From the NCBI GenBank assembly GCA_045536015.1, contig JAZSMS010000142.1, forward strand, positions 1 to 20,208: DNA of 20,208 nucleotides. The letters are read 5' to 3'. The first letter of the stretch is position 1; every line of letters starts with the position of its first letter. Source of the DNA: JAZSMS01 sp045536015 (GTDB taxonomy: Bacteria > Bacillota > Clostridia > Christensenellales > QALW01). Shown here piece by piece: positions 12,048 through 19,765 of the stretch. The position numbers were made by a program, and so were the translations under genes. The notes under the pieces were generated by a model that was not told the DNA's origin, did not search any database, and saw only the letters and a list, made by a program, of their open reading frames with translations.

Positions 12048-13763
12048 TTGGTTTACGGAAACTTAAAAGGAATTAAACAAAATATTAAAGATAGACTTGA
12101 TAGCCTTAACGATTTTAAAAGCGAAGATTTTTTATCTATTGAGCTTATGAAGGAAATTTGCGATATAACGCGTATTTTATCGCGTGAGGTCTGCGTTTAT
12201 ATCTCGCGTTCAGGAGACGTTATTTACGTTTCGCTTGGTGAGGACGATCGTGCTAGCCTTGCATCGCTTTCGTTAAGGAGAAGTGGTAGCAGACTTTCGG
12301 CAATAAGGTGTATTCATACACATCCCGGCGGAAACGGTATGCTTTCGGCAGTTGATATCGAAAGCCTTAAAAAATTAAGGTTTGATGCAATGTGCGCTGT
12401 TGGTGTAACCGCGCATGGTGTAACAAATGCCAGCTGTGCTGTTTTGGACGACAGTGACCAAGGGTATAAAATGCTTTATGCCCATAAGGCAGAAAACATT
12501 CCGCAACAGGCGTGGATGGACGAAATTTTTGAAGCCGATAAAGTAATTAAGCACGATGAGTTTTCTGACCAGCAAGACGAGCCCGAACGCGTAATGCTTA
12601 TGGGAAACGATGAAGAATCTCTTGAAGAACTTGAACGCTTAACCGATACCGCAGGCGGAATAACCGTTTATAAGGCCGTTCAAAAAAACGCAAAGGGAAT
12701 TTTTGGAAAGGGCAAGCTTGAGGAGCTTTCGCTTATAGTGCAGGCAAAAAATATAGACCTTGCGATTTTTGACGACGAGCTTACCATTTCACAGCAGCGA
12801 AGCATTGAAGAGATGCTTGGAATTCCCGTTATTGACCGAACTGCACTTATTTTGGATATTTTTGCTATGCGTGCGCAAACCAAAGAGGGCAAAATGCAGG
12901 TAGAGCTTGCGCAGGCTCAGTATAAGCTCTCTCGCTTAAAGGGTGAGGGTATTTCGCTTTCGCGTCAGGGCGGCGGAATAGGTACAAGGGGACCCGGTGA
13001 AGAAAAGCTTGAAACCGACCGTAGGCACATTAACCGAAGAATTTATGAGCTTAAAGAGCAGCTTGCACAACTTTCGGCACGAAGAGGCCTTGTGCGCAAG
13101 CAAAGACAAAAGCAACAACTGCCGCAGATAGCGCTTGTAGGATATACAAATGCGGGCAAAAGTACGCTTTTAAAGGCTCTTTCGGGTAGCGAAGTTTTTT
13201 GCGAGGATAAGCTTTTTGCTACGCTTGACCCATTAACCAGAAGAGCAGAGATAGATAAAAACTTTACCATTTGCTTAACCGATACGGTAGGCTTTATAAA
13301 AAAGCTTCCGCATCAGCTTGTTGAGGCGTTCCGCTCGACACTTGAAGAGGCAATTTTTGCAGATATTCTTCTTCATGTTTGCGATGGTTCTTCAAGTCAG
13401 GTATTTGAGCAAATGCAAGCGGTAGAGCAGGTTTTAGTTTCTATCGGTGCGGCAAATATTCCTACCGTTACCGTTATAAATAAAATAGATGCGTGTGAAC
13501 AGCTTCCTGATATTAAGGATGCGGTTTACATCTCGGCAAGGGAAGGAAAGGGAATAGAAGAATTAAAGCAGGCGATAGTAGAAAAATTAAAGAGCCTTCA
13601 GGCAACGGCAACTTTGACAGTACCATACGCACGCGGTGACATTGCGGCGTATATTCATTCGCACTGCAAAATTTTATCCGAAGAGTATAATGACGAAGGA
13701 ACAGTATTTACCTTTACCGCACCAAGCAGTGAAGTAAACAAAATAAAATCAAAACTAAAGTAA
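12048..13763 (+). CDS. hflX: Ribosome-splitting GTPase HflX with N-terminal JAMM-like domain
   Basis: A 571-residue HflX. Residues 180-350 are the HflX N-terminal domain and coiled linker (RVMLMGNDEESLEEL, KGIFGKGKLEEL, GGGIGTRGPGEEKLETDRR). Residues 360-525 are the GTPase: G1 GYTNAGKST (365-373), G3 DTVG (412-415), G4 NKID (478-481), G5 SARE (496-499). HflX splits stalled or hibernating ribosomes after heat or antibiotic stress. Ahead of this, residues 1-175 form an extra domain with H90-T-H92-P-x6-S100-x2-D103 and a possible upstream Glu47, the JAMM metal motif with RadC spacing. The long form is common in Clostridia as I recall; E. coli HflX lacks it. The start is TTG 12048, 7 bases after GAGG (12037-12040), and gives MVYGNLKGIK, the usual opening. 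Confidence 0.93.
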   Translation: MVYGNLKGIKQNIKDRLDSLNDFKSEDFLSIELMKEICDITRILSREVCVYISRSGDVIYVSLGEDDRASLASLSLRRSGSRLSAIRCIHTHPGGNGMLSAVDIESLKKLRFDAMCAVGVTAHGVTNASCAVLDDSDQGYKMLYAHKAENIPQQAWMDEIFEADKVIKHDEFSDQQDEPERVMLMGNDEESLEELERLTDTAGGITVYKAVQKNAKGIFGKGKLEELSLIVQAKNIDLAIFDDELTISQQRSIEEMLGIPVIDRTALILDIFAMRAQTKEGKMQVELAQAQYKLSRLKGEGISLSRQGGGIGTRGPGEEKLETDRRHINRRIYELKEQLAQLSARRGLVRKQRQKQQLPQIALVGYTNAGKSTLLKALSGSEVFCEDKLFATLDPLTRRAEIDKNFTICLTDTVGFIKKLPHQLVEAFRSTLEEAIFADILLHVCDGSSSQVFEQMQAVEQVLVSIGAANIPTVTVINKIDACEQLPDIKDAVYISAREGKGIEELKQAIVEKLKSLQATATLTVPYARGDIAAYIHSHCKILSEEYNDEGTVFTFTAPSSEVNKIKSKLK

Positions 13764-13803
13764 AAAACAAGCCTATACGAGTTTTCGTATAGGCTTGTTT
13801 TTT
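13762..13803. terminator. Strong bidirectional terminator
   Basis: A 19-bp perfect stem (arms 13762-13780 and 13785-13803, core CAAGCCTATACGA) with a GTTT loop and A/T ends gives T-runs on both strands. It ends hflX and the converging marR-ABC-cyclophilin operon. Confidence 0.95.
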
Positions 13804-14452
13804 ATTCTATCGTTATAAAGCGGATAGAAGAAATAGTTTGATTTTTTGTTGGGCGGTCAGAGGCGTTTGTTTTAACGGTTGCAATTTTATCTACCGTGCT
13901 CATACCTGCAATAACCTTGCCAAACGCGGCATAGCTACCGTCTAAATTAAAAGCATCGTTGTGGCAGATAAAAAACTGTGATGAGGCACTGTTAAAGTAT
14001 GGATCGCCAAGCCTTGCCATTGAAATAACACCGCGCGAGTGGGATAAGGTGTTATTAAAGCCGTTAATTAAAAATTCGCCCTTGATTTTTGTGCTTGAGC
14101 CACCACTACCTGTGCCCGTCGGGTCACCTGCCTGAATCATAAAATTCTCTATTACGCGATGAAAGATAATTCCGTCATAAAATTTTTGGGCAACTAAGCT
14201 TTTAAAGTTTTGGCACGTTTCAGGTGCAATATCGGGATAGATTTCAAATAAAATCAAATCGCCGGTAGACATTTCAAGCTTAAAATAGTTTGTTTGCTCA
14301 TCAGTTTCGCAAAAGCTTATGCTTTCGATAGTTCCGCTTGGTGTGCTGCTAAACTCGGGTTTTGGGTTTTGCGAGCAAGCGCAAAGCGAAAAAATTAAAA
14401 TAGCGGGTAAAATAATTTTAGTCAAGCTCTTTAACGCCTGTGTAAAGCTCAT
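13802..14452 (-). CDS. Lipoprotein cyclophilin-type peptidyl-prolyl isomerase
   Basis: A 216-residue protein with a lipoprotein signal (basic n-region, hydrophobic IILPAILIFSL, lipobox LCAC with C26 as the lipidated Cys), so it should be anchored outside the membrane. A cyclophilin domain fills residues 55-216: FHRVIENFMIQAGDPTGTGSGG holds the active-site Arg, Phe and Gln, followed by GVISMA, SASSQFFI and LDGSYAAFGKV. The Trp that binds cyclosporin in human cyclophilin A is Tyr here, as in many bacterial forms. It likely catalyses proline isomerisation during folding of exported proteins. ATG 14452 has AAGGAAG 5 bases upstream and overlaps the end of the ABC gene by 35 bases, so it belongs to that operon and is probably translationally coupled. 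Confidence 0.9.
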   Translation of the reverse strand: MSFTQALKSLTKIILPAILIFSLCACSQNPKPEFSSTPSGTIESISFCETDEQTNYFKLEMSTGDLILFEIYPDIAPETCQNFKSLVAQKFYDGIIFHRVIENFMIQAGDPTGTGSGGSSTKIKGEFLINGFNNTLSHSRGVISMARLGDPYFNSASSQFFICHNDAFNLDGSYAAFGKVIAGMSTVDKIATVKTNASDRPTKNQTISSIRFITIE

Positions 14453-16349
14453 AGTATCTTCCTTTCATTTCAAGTAATTGCTCGTGAGTACCGCGCTCGA
14501 TAATTTCTCCCTGCTCAAGCACCATTATTGCATTTGCTTCGCGTACGGTAGAAAGACGGTGCGCAATAACAAACGTGGTGCGGTCTTTCATTAAGCGTTC
14601 CATACCGTGCTCTATGTGCTTTTCGGTACGTGTGTCAACCGAGCTTGTTGCCTCGTCTAAAACTAAGATAGGCGCTTTAGAAAGCGCGGCGCGTGCAATG
14701 TTTAAAAGCTGCCTTTGACCTTGCGAAAGGTTAGCTCCGTCACCCTCTAACATAGTATCGTAGCCGTTTTCAAGGCGCATTATAAACGAATGTGCGCTTG
14801 CAGTTTTTGCCGCGGCAATAACTTCTTCGTCAGTTGCGTCTAATCTGCCGTAGCGTATGTTTTCTTTAACTGTTCCCGTAAAAAGATGCGTATCCTGCAA
14901 CACCATAGCTATGTTTTCGCGCAGATGCTTTTTTGGAATATCCTTTATGTCAACACCGTCAATAGTTATGGTGCCCTGATTTATCTCATAAAAGCGCGTT
15001 AAAAGGTTTGTAATGGTTGTCTTTCCTGCACCGGTTGAGCCCACAAAGGCAATTTTTTGTCCTGGGTGCGCATAAAGAGAGATATTCTTTAAAACAGGCT
15101 TATCTTCGTCATAGCTAAACGAAACGTCTTTAAACTCTACGTCACCTGAAATCTTAAACGTTTTACCCGAGGTAATACCTTCTTCAATGGGCATATCCAT
15201 AACGGCAAAAACGCGCTCGGAGCCTGCAAGTGCCGCAAAAATAGTGCTTACCTGCATTGAAATCTGGTTTATCGGCATTGAAAATTGACGTGAATACGTT
15301 GCAAAAACTGTAAGCGAGCCGGGCGAAAGTGCGCCTGCGACCATTAAGCATCCGCCAAGTCCAACGGTTATTCCATAGCTTATCTGGCTTGTATTGCCCA
15401 TTATCGGACCCATTACGCCACCCCAGAACTGCGCACTAAATTGTTTGTTGCGCATATCCTCGTTAAGCAAGCCAAACTCTTCTACGCAATCGTCTTCGTG
15501 GTTAAATACTTTTACTACTTTTTGACCTGTAACAGTTTCTTCAATATAGCCGTTAACTGCGCCTAACGCCGCCTGCTGTGACTTATAGTATTTGCGCGAA
15601 AGTTTTCCTATTAGAACACCGCCACGGGCAAAAATAGGAATAAAGACGATGGTTACAAGCGTTAAAATCCAGTTGGTAGTTACCATAAAGAAAAACGTTC
15701 CCAAAAGCGTTATTATGCCCGAAATTATTGAGGTAAGCGAGTTATTAAGCATTACGTCGATATTATCTATATCGTTTGTAAAGCGCGACATAATTTCGCC
15801 CGTAGGGTGATCGTGAAAGTACTTTACGTTAAGCTTTTGCAAGTGGTTAAACAAATCGTTTCGTATGCTTTCTACAGTCCCTTGTGAAATAGAAAGCATA
15901 AGGCGGTTTTGCAGATAAGTGGTTGCGATACCAACTAAATATATACTACCTAAAATTGCAAGCGCAATAAAGACGTACGTCATAACGTTACTGCTGGCGC
16001 TGGGAGTAATAGATAAAATAAAGTTGTTAATTATATTAGCAAAAGGGCTGGGTTCAACGACGTTGCCAGTAAGTGTTTGCGCAATTTTATCTATTATAGG
16101 TGCAAGCATATATGCGCCCACTAAAGAAGAAGCAGTGCTTACAAGCATACAGATAAGTACGCCGATAAACCTGAAACGATAAGGATAAACGTATTTTATA
16201 AGGCGCGAAAGCGTCTTTTTAAGCTCTTTGGGCTTGCCCGTCATTCCGGGAGCCATTCCGCGCGGACCTCTGCCAAAGCCCATACCGCGTTTTTGATCGG
16301 GCGCAGAAAAATTGTATTGCTTTTGTAATTGCTCAAGCGTACGTGCCAT
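14418..16349 (-). CDS. ABC exporter half-transporter, consensus ATPase subunit
   Basis: A 643-residue type IV (multidrug/lipid) ABC half-transporter with six predicted membrane spans (about residues 58-375) and a C-terminal ATPase. Walker A is GSTGAGKTT (437-445), the signature is LSQGQ (541-545) rather than LSGGQ, Walker B ends LVLDE with the catalytic Glu566, and the H-loop is IAHRLS (His597). The deviant signature faces the degenerate site of its partner (16350-18080), exactly as in the heterodimer TM287/TM288 where this subunit corresponds to TM288. A soluble N-terminal stretch of 45 residues is rich in Gly, Arg and Met. ATG 16349 is directly after the partner's stop, with GGGAGG in the partner's last codons. 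The substrate cannot be read from sequence; drug efflux is likely. Confidence 0.93.
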   Translation of the reverse strand: MARTLEQLQKQYNFSAPDQKRGMGFGRGPRGMAPGMTGKPKELKKTLSRLIKYVYPYRFRFIGVLICMLVSTASSLVGAYMLAPIIDKIAQTLTGNVVEPSPFANIINNFILSITPSASSNVMTYVFIALAILGSIYLVGIATTYLQNRLMLSISQGTVESIRNDLFNHLQKLNVKYFHDHPTGEIMSRFTNDIDNIDVMLNNSLTSIISGIITLLGTFFFMVTTNWILTLVTIVFIPIFARGGVLIGKLSRKYYKSQQAALGAVNGYIEETVTGQKVVKVFNHEDDCVEEFGLLNEDMRNKQFSAQFWGGVMGPIMGNTSQISYGITVGLGGCLMVAGALSPGSLTVFATYSRQFSMPINQISMQVSTIFAALAGSERVFAVMDMPIEEGITSGKTFKISGDVEFKDVSFSYDEDKPVLKNISLYAHPGQKIAFVGSTGAGKTTITNLLTRFYEINQGTITIDGVDIKDIPKKHLRENIAMVLQDTHLFTGTVKENIRYGRLDATDEEVIAAAKTASAHSFIMRLENGYDTMLEGDGANLSQGQRQLLNIARAALSKAPILVLDEATSSVDTRTEKHIEHGMERLMKDRTTFVIAHRLSTVREANAIMVLEQGEIIERGTHEQLLEMKGRYYELYTGVKELD

Positions 16350-18080
16350 TTATTTTTCCTCCCCAACCTGCGAATAATATATTTCACGGTATTCGGTATT
16401 TTGCTCTAAAAGCTCGCTATGTGTACCTATACCCGTAATTTTGCCGTCGTTTAAAACGATAATCATATCGGCGTCCATAACCGAAGAAATTCGTTGCGCA
16501 ATTATTATCTTTGTACTGCCCGATAATTCGTGCGCAAAGGCATAGCGGATTTGTGCTTCCGTTGCAGTATCAACTGCACTTGTCGAATCGTCTAAAACAA
16601 GAATTTTGGGCTTTTTTAAAAGAGCACGGGCAATACACAAGCGTTGCTTTTGTCCGCCGGAGACGTTTACACCGCCCTGATCAAGCTTTGTTTGATAGCC
16701 GTCGGGAAAGGTAGAAATAAACTTATCTGCCTGTGCGCTTTTTGCGGCGGCAATAATTTCTTCCATAGAAGCGTCTTCGTTACCCCAGCGCAAGTTTTCT
16801 TCAATAGTTCCCGAAAAGAGTGTGTTCTTTTGTAAAACTACGCCAACGCCGTCGCGCAGGTTTTTAAGTGAATAGTCTTTAACGTCTACGTTATCAACTA
16901 AAATAGTACCTTCATCGGCATCGTACAAGCGCGAAATAAGCGAAACCAAAGTAGTTTTTCCCGATCCCGTTGAGCCGATTATTCCAACGAATGCACCCGC
17001 AGGAATTTTTAGCGAAACGTCGTCTAAAACCAAGCCCTGACTGTTTTTATAGTAGCGGAACGAAACGTTTTTAAATTCAATTTCGCCCTTTTCTACTTTT
17101 TTATCGGGGTATTTCGCATCTTCGTCGTCAAGTGTGATTTTTTCGTCAAGCACCTCGGTTATGCGCTTTGCCGAAGCGAGTGCGCGCGAGGAGGTCATAA
17201 GCATCATTGTTACCATCATAAGCGACGATAATATCTGTGTAACGTACGTTAAAAATGCCGAAAGATCGCCTATTGGCATTTCACCCGAAAGCACGATGTC
17301 GCTGCCGAAAAGAATTACGGCGAGTACGGTAAGGTTCATAAAAAGCGTAGTAACGGGCATTAAAAATATCATTACGCGCATTGCCTTTAAGCCCGATTCC
17401 TTTAATTCGGCATTAGCAAAGCGGAACTTGTTTTCTTCAAAGTCTTCGCGCACAAAGCTTTTAACTACTTTTATGTTTGTAATGTTTTCTTGTACGGCAG
17501 AGTTAACTGAGTCGATCTTTGTTTGTCTGCGCGAAAAAAGCGGAAAGCCCTTGCTTATTATAAACAGAATGATAATTATCATTACAGGCATACTTACTGC
17601 AAAAACAACCGAGAGCGAGGGCTTTGTTAAAATTGCCATAATAAGCGCGGCAACCATCATTCCCGGTGCGCGAAGTGCCATACGCAAAAGCATATTAACA
17701 AAATTTTGTAATTGAGTTACGTCATTTGTTAAACGTGTTACAAGCGAGCCGGTTGAAAATTTATCAATATTGGCAAACGAAAATTTTTGAATTTTTTTAT
17801 AAACGTCCTGTCTCAAGTCTGCAGCAAAGTTTACCGCCGCCTTTGCACCAAAGTATGCACCGCCGACGCCGCCTGCCATCATTAATATAGCAGTTATTAT
17901 CATTGCTATCATCACGCTTATGCTCCCTGCGTTTGTAAGCGTGCCTGCCTCGGCATTGTTAATTATTACCGATAAAAGCTTGGGCATAACAACTTCGCCT
18001 ATAACCTCAATAATCATACAAAGTGGACCTAAAATAAAGGCAGGAAGATAGGGTTTAATATATTTGTACCAACGCTTCAT
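16350..18080 (-). CDS. ABC exporter half-transporter, degenerate ATPase subunit
   Basis: A 576-residue ABC half-transporter: six predicted spans in residues 1-300 and an ATPase in the rest. Walker A GSTGSGKTT (369-377), canonical signature VSGGQ (473-477), Walker B LVLDDSTSAVD where Asp498 replaces the catalytic Glu, and an H-loop with Gln529 instead of His (IIAQRISSV). These two changes mark the subunit that carries the degenerate site in heterodimeric exporters (TM287, BmrC, LmrC-like). Together with the next gene it forms one exporter with one working and one mainly structural ATP site. Its ATG overlaps the stop of marR (ATGA, 18080-18077), which indicates translational coupling. Confidence 0.93.
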   Translation of the reverse strand: MKRWYKYIKPYLPAFILGPLCMIIEVIGEVVMPKLLSVIINNAEAGTLTNAGSISVMIAMIITAILMMAGGVGGAYFGAKAAVNFAADLRQDVYKKIQKFSFANIDKFSTGSLVTRLTNDVTQLQNFVNMLLRMALRAPGMMVAALIMAILTKPSLSVVFAVSMPVMIIIILFIISKGFPLFSRRQTKIDSVNSAVQENITNIKVVKSFVREDFEENKFRFANAELKESGLKAMRVMIFLMPVTTLFMNLTVLAVILFGSDIVLSGEMPIGDLSAFLTYVTQILSSLMMVTMMLMTSSRALASAKRITEVLDEKITLDDEDAKYPDKKVEKGEIEFKNVSFRYYKNSQGLVLDDVSLKIPAGAFVGIIGSTGSGKTTLVSLISRLYDADEGTILVDNVDVKDYSLKNLRDGVGVVLQKNTLFSGTIEENLRWGNEDASMEEIIAAAKSAQADKFISTFPDGYQTKLDQGGVNVSGGQKQRLCIARALLKKPKILVLDDSTSAVDTATEAQIRYAFAHELSGSTKIIIAQRISSVMDADMIIVLNDGKITGIGTHSELLEQNTEYREIYYSQVGEEK

Positions 18081-18529
18081 TTTTCAGACTCCTCAAAAAT
18101 AGTAAGATTTAAGTAAATTTTATTTAAGCATTCGTAAAACGAAGCAAGCTCGTCTTCCGAAAAGCCGTTAAACATATTTTTATCAACTTCTTCTACAAGT
18201 GCGCGTGACTGCTCTAAAATGCTTTTGCCCTTTTCGGTAAGCGTAATTCGCAGGCAACGCAAATCGTTTTCCTGCGCAACGCGCAAGATATATCCGTCTT
18301 CTTCAAGCCTCTTTAAAACCTTTGTCATTGCCGCGGAGCTTATATCAAGCGCCATTGCAAGCTCTTTTTGTGTGGGGGCTTCTTTTGCGTGCAAAAGGTG
18401 CAAAAGTACGCCGTGCTGACAGCGGTGCAAGCCGACCTTGCTTACGTTTTTATCAAGTAAGCGGTGGTGAAAACGGTCAGTTTTTATAAATTGCTTAAGC
18501 ACGTCTTTACGGTTTAAATCTTTGTCCAT
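18077..18529 (-). CDS. MarR-family repressor of the exporter operon
   Basis: A 150-residue MarR protein: a winged helix at about residues 34-100 (LLHLLHAKEAPTQKELAMALDISSAAMTKVLKRLEEDGYILR, then the wing ENDLRCLRITLTEKG), flanked by helices for dimerisation. MarR proteins are repressors released by phenolic or drug-like ligands or oxidation. GAGGTG lies 5 bases before ATG 18529. It is the first gene of marR-ABC-ABC-cyclophilin, and a near-perfect 35-bp palindrome lies between its -10 box and ribosome site, so autorepression of the whole operon is well supported. The inducer is unknown. Confidence 0.93.
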   Translation of the reverse strand: MDKDLNRKDVLKQFIKTDRFHHRLLDKNVSKVGLHRCQHGVLLHLLHAKEAPTQKELAMALDISSAAMTKVLKRLEEDGYILRVAQENDLRCLRITLTEKGKSILEQSRALVEEVDKNMFNGFSEDELASFYECLNKIYLNLTIFEESEK

Positions 18530-18545
18530 ATAAACACCTCAAAAA

Positions 18546-18580
18546 ATAGTTAACAGGTTAATAATTAACACGTTAACTAT
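18546..18580. promoter_or_regulatory. MarR operator: 35-bp near-perfect palindrome
   Basis: Outer arms ATAGTTAAC (18546-18554) and GTTAACTAT (18572-18580) and an inner repeat GTTAATAATTAAC share one axis; 15 of 17 base pairs of the whole are symmetric. It carries four GTTAA-type half-sites and covers the predicted transcription start, so a bound dimer (or two) would block the operon promoter. Confidence 0.8.
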
Positions 18581-18606
18581 TATATTATTAAAGCCAAAAA
18601 AGTCAA
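18579..18606 (-). promoter_or_regulatory. Sigma-A promoter of the marR-ABC operon
   Basis: On the minus strand TTGACT (18606-18601), a 16-base spacer and TATAAT (18584-18579), abutting the palindromic operator. Confidence 0.75.
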
Positions 18607-18625
18607 ATGAAAATTATGTTAAAAG

Positions 18626-18654
18626 TTTACAAAACGCTTGAGAAATGATAGAAT
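18626..18654 (+). promoter_or_regulatory. Sigma-A promoter of the Nudix gene
   Basis: TTTACA (18626-18631), a 17-base spacer and TAGAAT (18649-18654) preceded by TGA, an extended -10. The start near 18661 leaves a leader of only about 11 bases before the ATG at 18672. Confidence 0.6.
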
Positions 18655-18671
18655 AAACTCGGGTGATAAAA

Positions 18672-19136
18672 ATGAACACAACGTTAGTACACATAGAAAA
18701 AGATAACAAATATTTAATGCTTCATCGCACAAAAAAGCAAAACGACGTAAACAAGGATAAGTGGATAGGTGTTGGCGGAAAGTTTGAAAAGGGCGAATCT
18801 CCCGAGGAATGCGCTATCCGCGAAGCTATTGAAGAAACGGGACTTACAATTAAGCCTGTTTTCAGGGGTATAGTTACGTTTTTATATAACGATAATGAGG
18901 CGGAGTATATGTTTTTATTTACCGCCAAAGAGTTTTATGGTACGGTTAAAGCAAACTGCGAAGAAGGCGAACTTAAATGGATAGAAAAAAGCAAGCTTGC
19001 AGAGCTTTCACTTTGGGAGGGCGATAAGATTTTTTTGCGCTTGCTTGACGAAACTGATGAGGTATTTTTGCTTACGCTTTGCTACAAAAACGATACGCTT
19101 TTATCTGCAACGCTAAACGGAGAAAAAATAGTATAA
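18672..19136 (+). CDS. Nudix hydrolase, MutT / 8-oxo-dGTP diphosphatase type
   Basis: A 154-residue Nudix protein. The Nudix box (G-x5-E-x7-REUxEExGU) is complete at residues 36-58: G36, E42, then REAIEETGL with the metal-binding E54 and E55. The opening TTLVHIEKDNKYLMLHR and KDKWIGVGGKFE is typical of the clostridial and bacillar MutT group annotated as 8-oxo-dGTP diphosphatase, which removes oxidised nucleotides; substrate assignment is from family resemblance. ATG 18672 is preferred to GTG 18663 because GGGTGAT (18661-18667) is the ribosome site, and MNTTL matches the usual start. It is divergent from marR and ends at a bidirectional terminator shared with spoIIID. Confidence 0.88.
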   Translation: MNTTLVHIEKDNKYLMLHRTKKQNDVNKDKWIGVGGKFEKGESPEECAIREAIEETGLTIKPVFRGIVTFLYNDNEAEYMFLFTAKEFYGTVKANCEEGELKWIEKSKLAELSLWEGDKIFLRLLDETDEVFLLTLCYKNDTLLSATLNGEKIV

Positions 19137-19169
19137 AAAAAGAGGGACTATTATAAAAGCCCCTCTTTT
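19135..19169. terminator. Bidirectional terminator overlapping the end of spoIIID
   Basis: GAGGG (19142-19146) pairs with CCCTC (19161-19165), extended by A-T pairs on both sides, with a 14-base loop. On the minus strand a long T-run follows. The stem includes the last codons and stop of spoIIID. Confidence 0.7.
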
Positions 19170-19414
19170 AATTTTTTGTATTTTTCCTTGGTTGCTTCGC
19201 CGCCGCGAAGATGGCGTTCGTCCTTGTGTAAAAGTAAAATCTCTTTAACAAGCAAAAACATAGGTCTGTTAAGGTTTTCAAGCCTTTCGGTAACGTCCTT
19301 ATGAACGGTGCTTTTGCTTACCGAAAACTTTGCTGCCGCACCTCTGACGGTATCCTTTGTATCAATTATATATTGAGCAAGCTCTAAAACGCGCTTTTCA
19401 ATAAAATAGTTCAT
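19151..19414 (-). CDS. spoIIID: Sporulation transcriptional regulator SpoIIID
   Basis: An 87-residue protein closely resembling SpoIIID: an HTH at about residues 22-45 (TVRGAAAKFSVSKSTVHKD), then TERLENLN and the diagnostic C-terminal LHKDERHLRGGEATKEKYKK. SpoIIID is the mother-cell DNA-binding protein that activates and represses genes of the sigma-E regulon. In B. subtilis it is made under sigma-E; I cannot identify a sigma-E promoter upstream here. The ribosome site is AAGGCG. An inverted repeat lies in the leader at 19433-19448. Length and residue pattern are normal. Confidence 0.95.
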   Translation of the reverse strand: MNYFIEKRVLELAQYIIDTKDTVRGAAAKFSVSKSTVHKDVTERLENLNRPMFLLVKEILLLHKDERHLRGGEATKEKYKKLKEGLL

Positions 19415-19432
19415 TTTATCACGCCTTTAAAA

Positions 19433-19448
19433 AATCTTATTTAAGATT
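19433..19448. repeat. Short inverted repeat in the spoIIID leader
   Basis: AATCTTA-TT-TAAGATT has perfect 7-bp arms with a 2-bp centre, 18 bases before the spoIIID start. It could be a protein-binding site; the loop is too tight for a full-length RNA hairpin. It does not resemble the SpoIIID recognition sequence that I know. Confidence 0.35.
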
Positions 19449-19483
19449 ATTCAAATTAAAACGTAATAAGAACAAAAAAGAAT

Positions 19484-19509
19484 AAAAAAAGCCAACCGCA
19501 AAAGGTTGG
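19484..19509 (-). terminator. Intrinsic terminator of the XRE gene
   Basis: CCAACC (19492-19497) and GGTTGG (19504-19509) form a 6-bp stem with loop GCAAAA. On the minus strand it is followed by a T-run (A-run on the plus strand ending at 19490). Confidence 0.75.
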
Positions 19510-19510
19510 T

Positions 19511-19717
19511 TTATTGTTTGTCTTCTATATAAGTCATAACGTCTTCAACTTTGCAATTTAAAATTTTGCAAAACATTTCGATGGTATGCGTGCTTACACT
19601 TTCGTTACGTTTTAATCGTGTGATTTGTCCGGGACTGATGTTGTATTTTTTAATAAGAGTATATTGCGTAACGCCTTTTTTCTTCATTGTTTGCCATAAT
19701 TTGTCATAAGAAATCAT
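19511..19717 (-). CDS. Small XRE/Cro-C1 family repressor
   Basis: A 68-residue protein that is almost entirely a Cro/C1-type helix-turn-helix: DKLWQTMKKKGVTQYTLIKKYNISPGQITRLKRNESVSTHTIEMFCKILNCKVEDVM. It resembles the short YozG-like group found in plasmids, phages and genomic islands. GGAGG lies 11 bases before the ATG. It is divergent from the HTH gene at 19808, and two copies of an imperfect palindrome lie in the shared promoter region, so it is the obvious candidate to bind them. A genuine target is not proven. Confidence 0.85.
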   Translation of the reverse strand: MISYDKLWQTMKKKGVTQYTLIKKYNISPGQITRLKRNESVSTHTIEMFCKILNCKVEDVMTYIEDKQ

Positions 19718-19735
19718 AAAAATTAAAACCTCCTA

Positions 19736-19765
19736 TTGACATATTAACCGATTTTGGTATATAAT
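19736..19765 (+). promoter_or_regulatory. Consensus promoter of the excisionase-like gene
   Basis: TTGACA (19736-19741), an 18-base spacer and TATAAT (19760-19765); both hexamers are perfect. An operator copy fills the spacer and a second follows the -10. A strong promoter of this kind would need tight repression. Confidence 0.85.

Noticed and set aside
17134..17715. A 193-residue open frame on the plus strand.
   Set aside because: It is antisense to the ABC subunit with clear conserved motifs, has no ribosome site and has biased composition typical of a shadow frame.
19415..19510. A sigma-E promoter for spoIIID.
   Set aside because: A GAATAAT-like -35 is present, but there is no CATAnnnT-type -10 at 13-15 bases, so no promoter is called.
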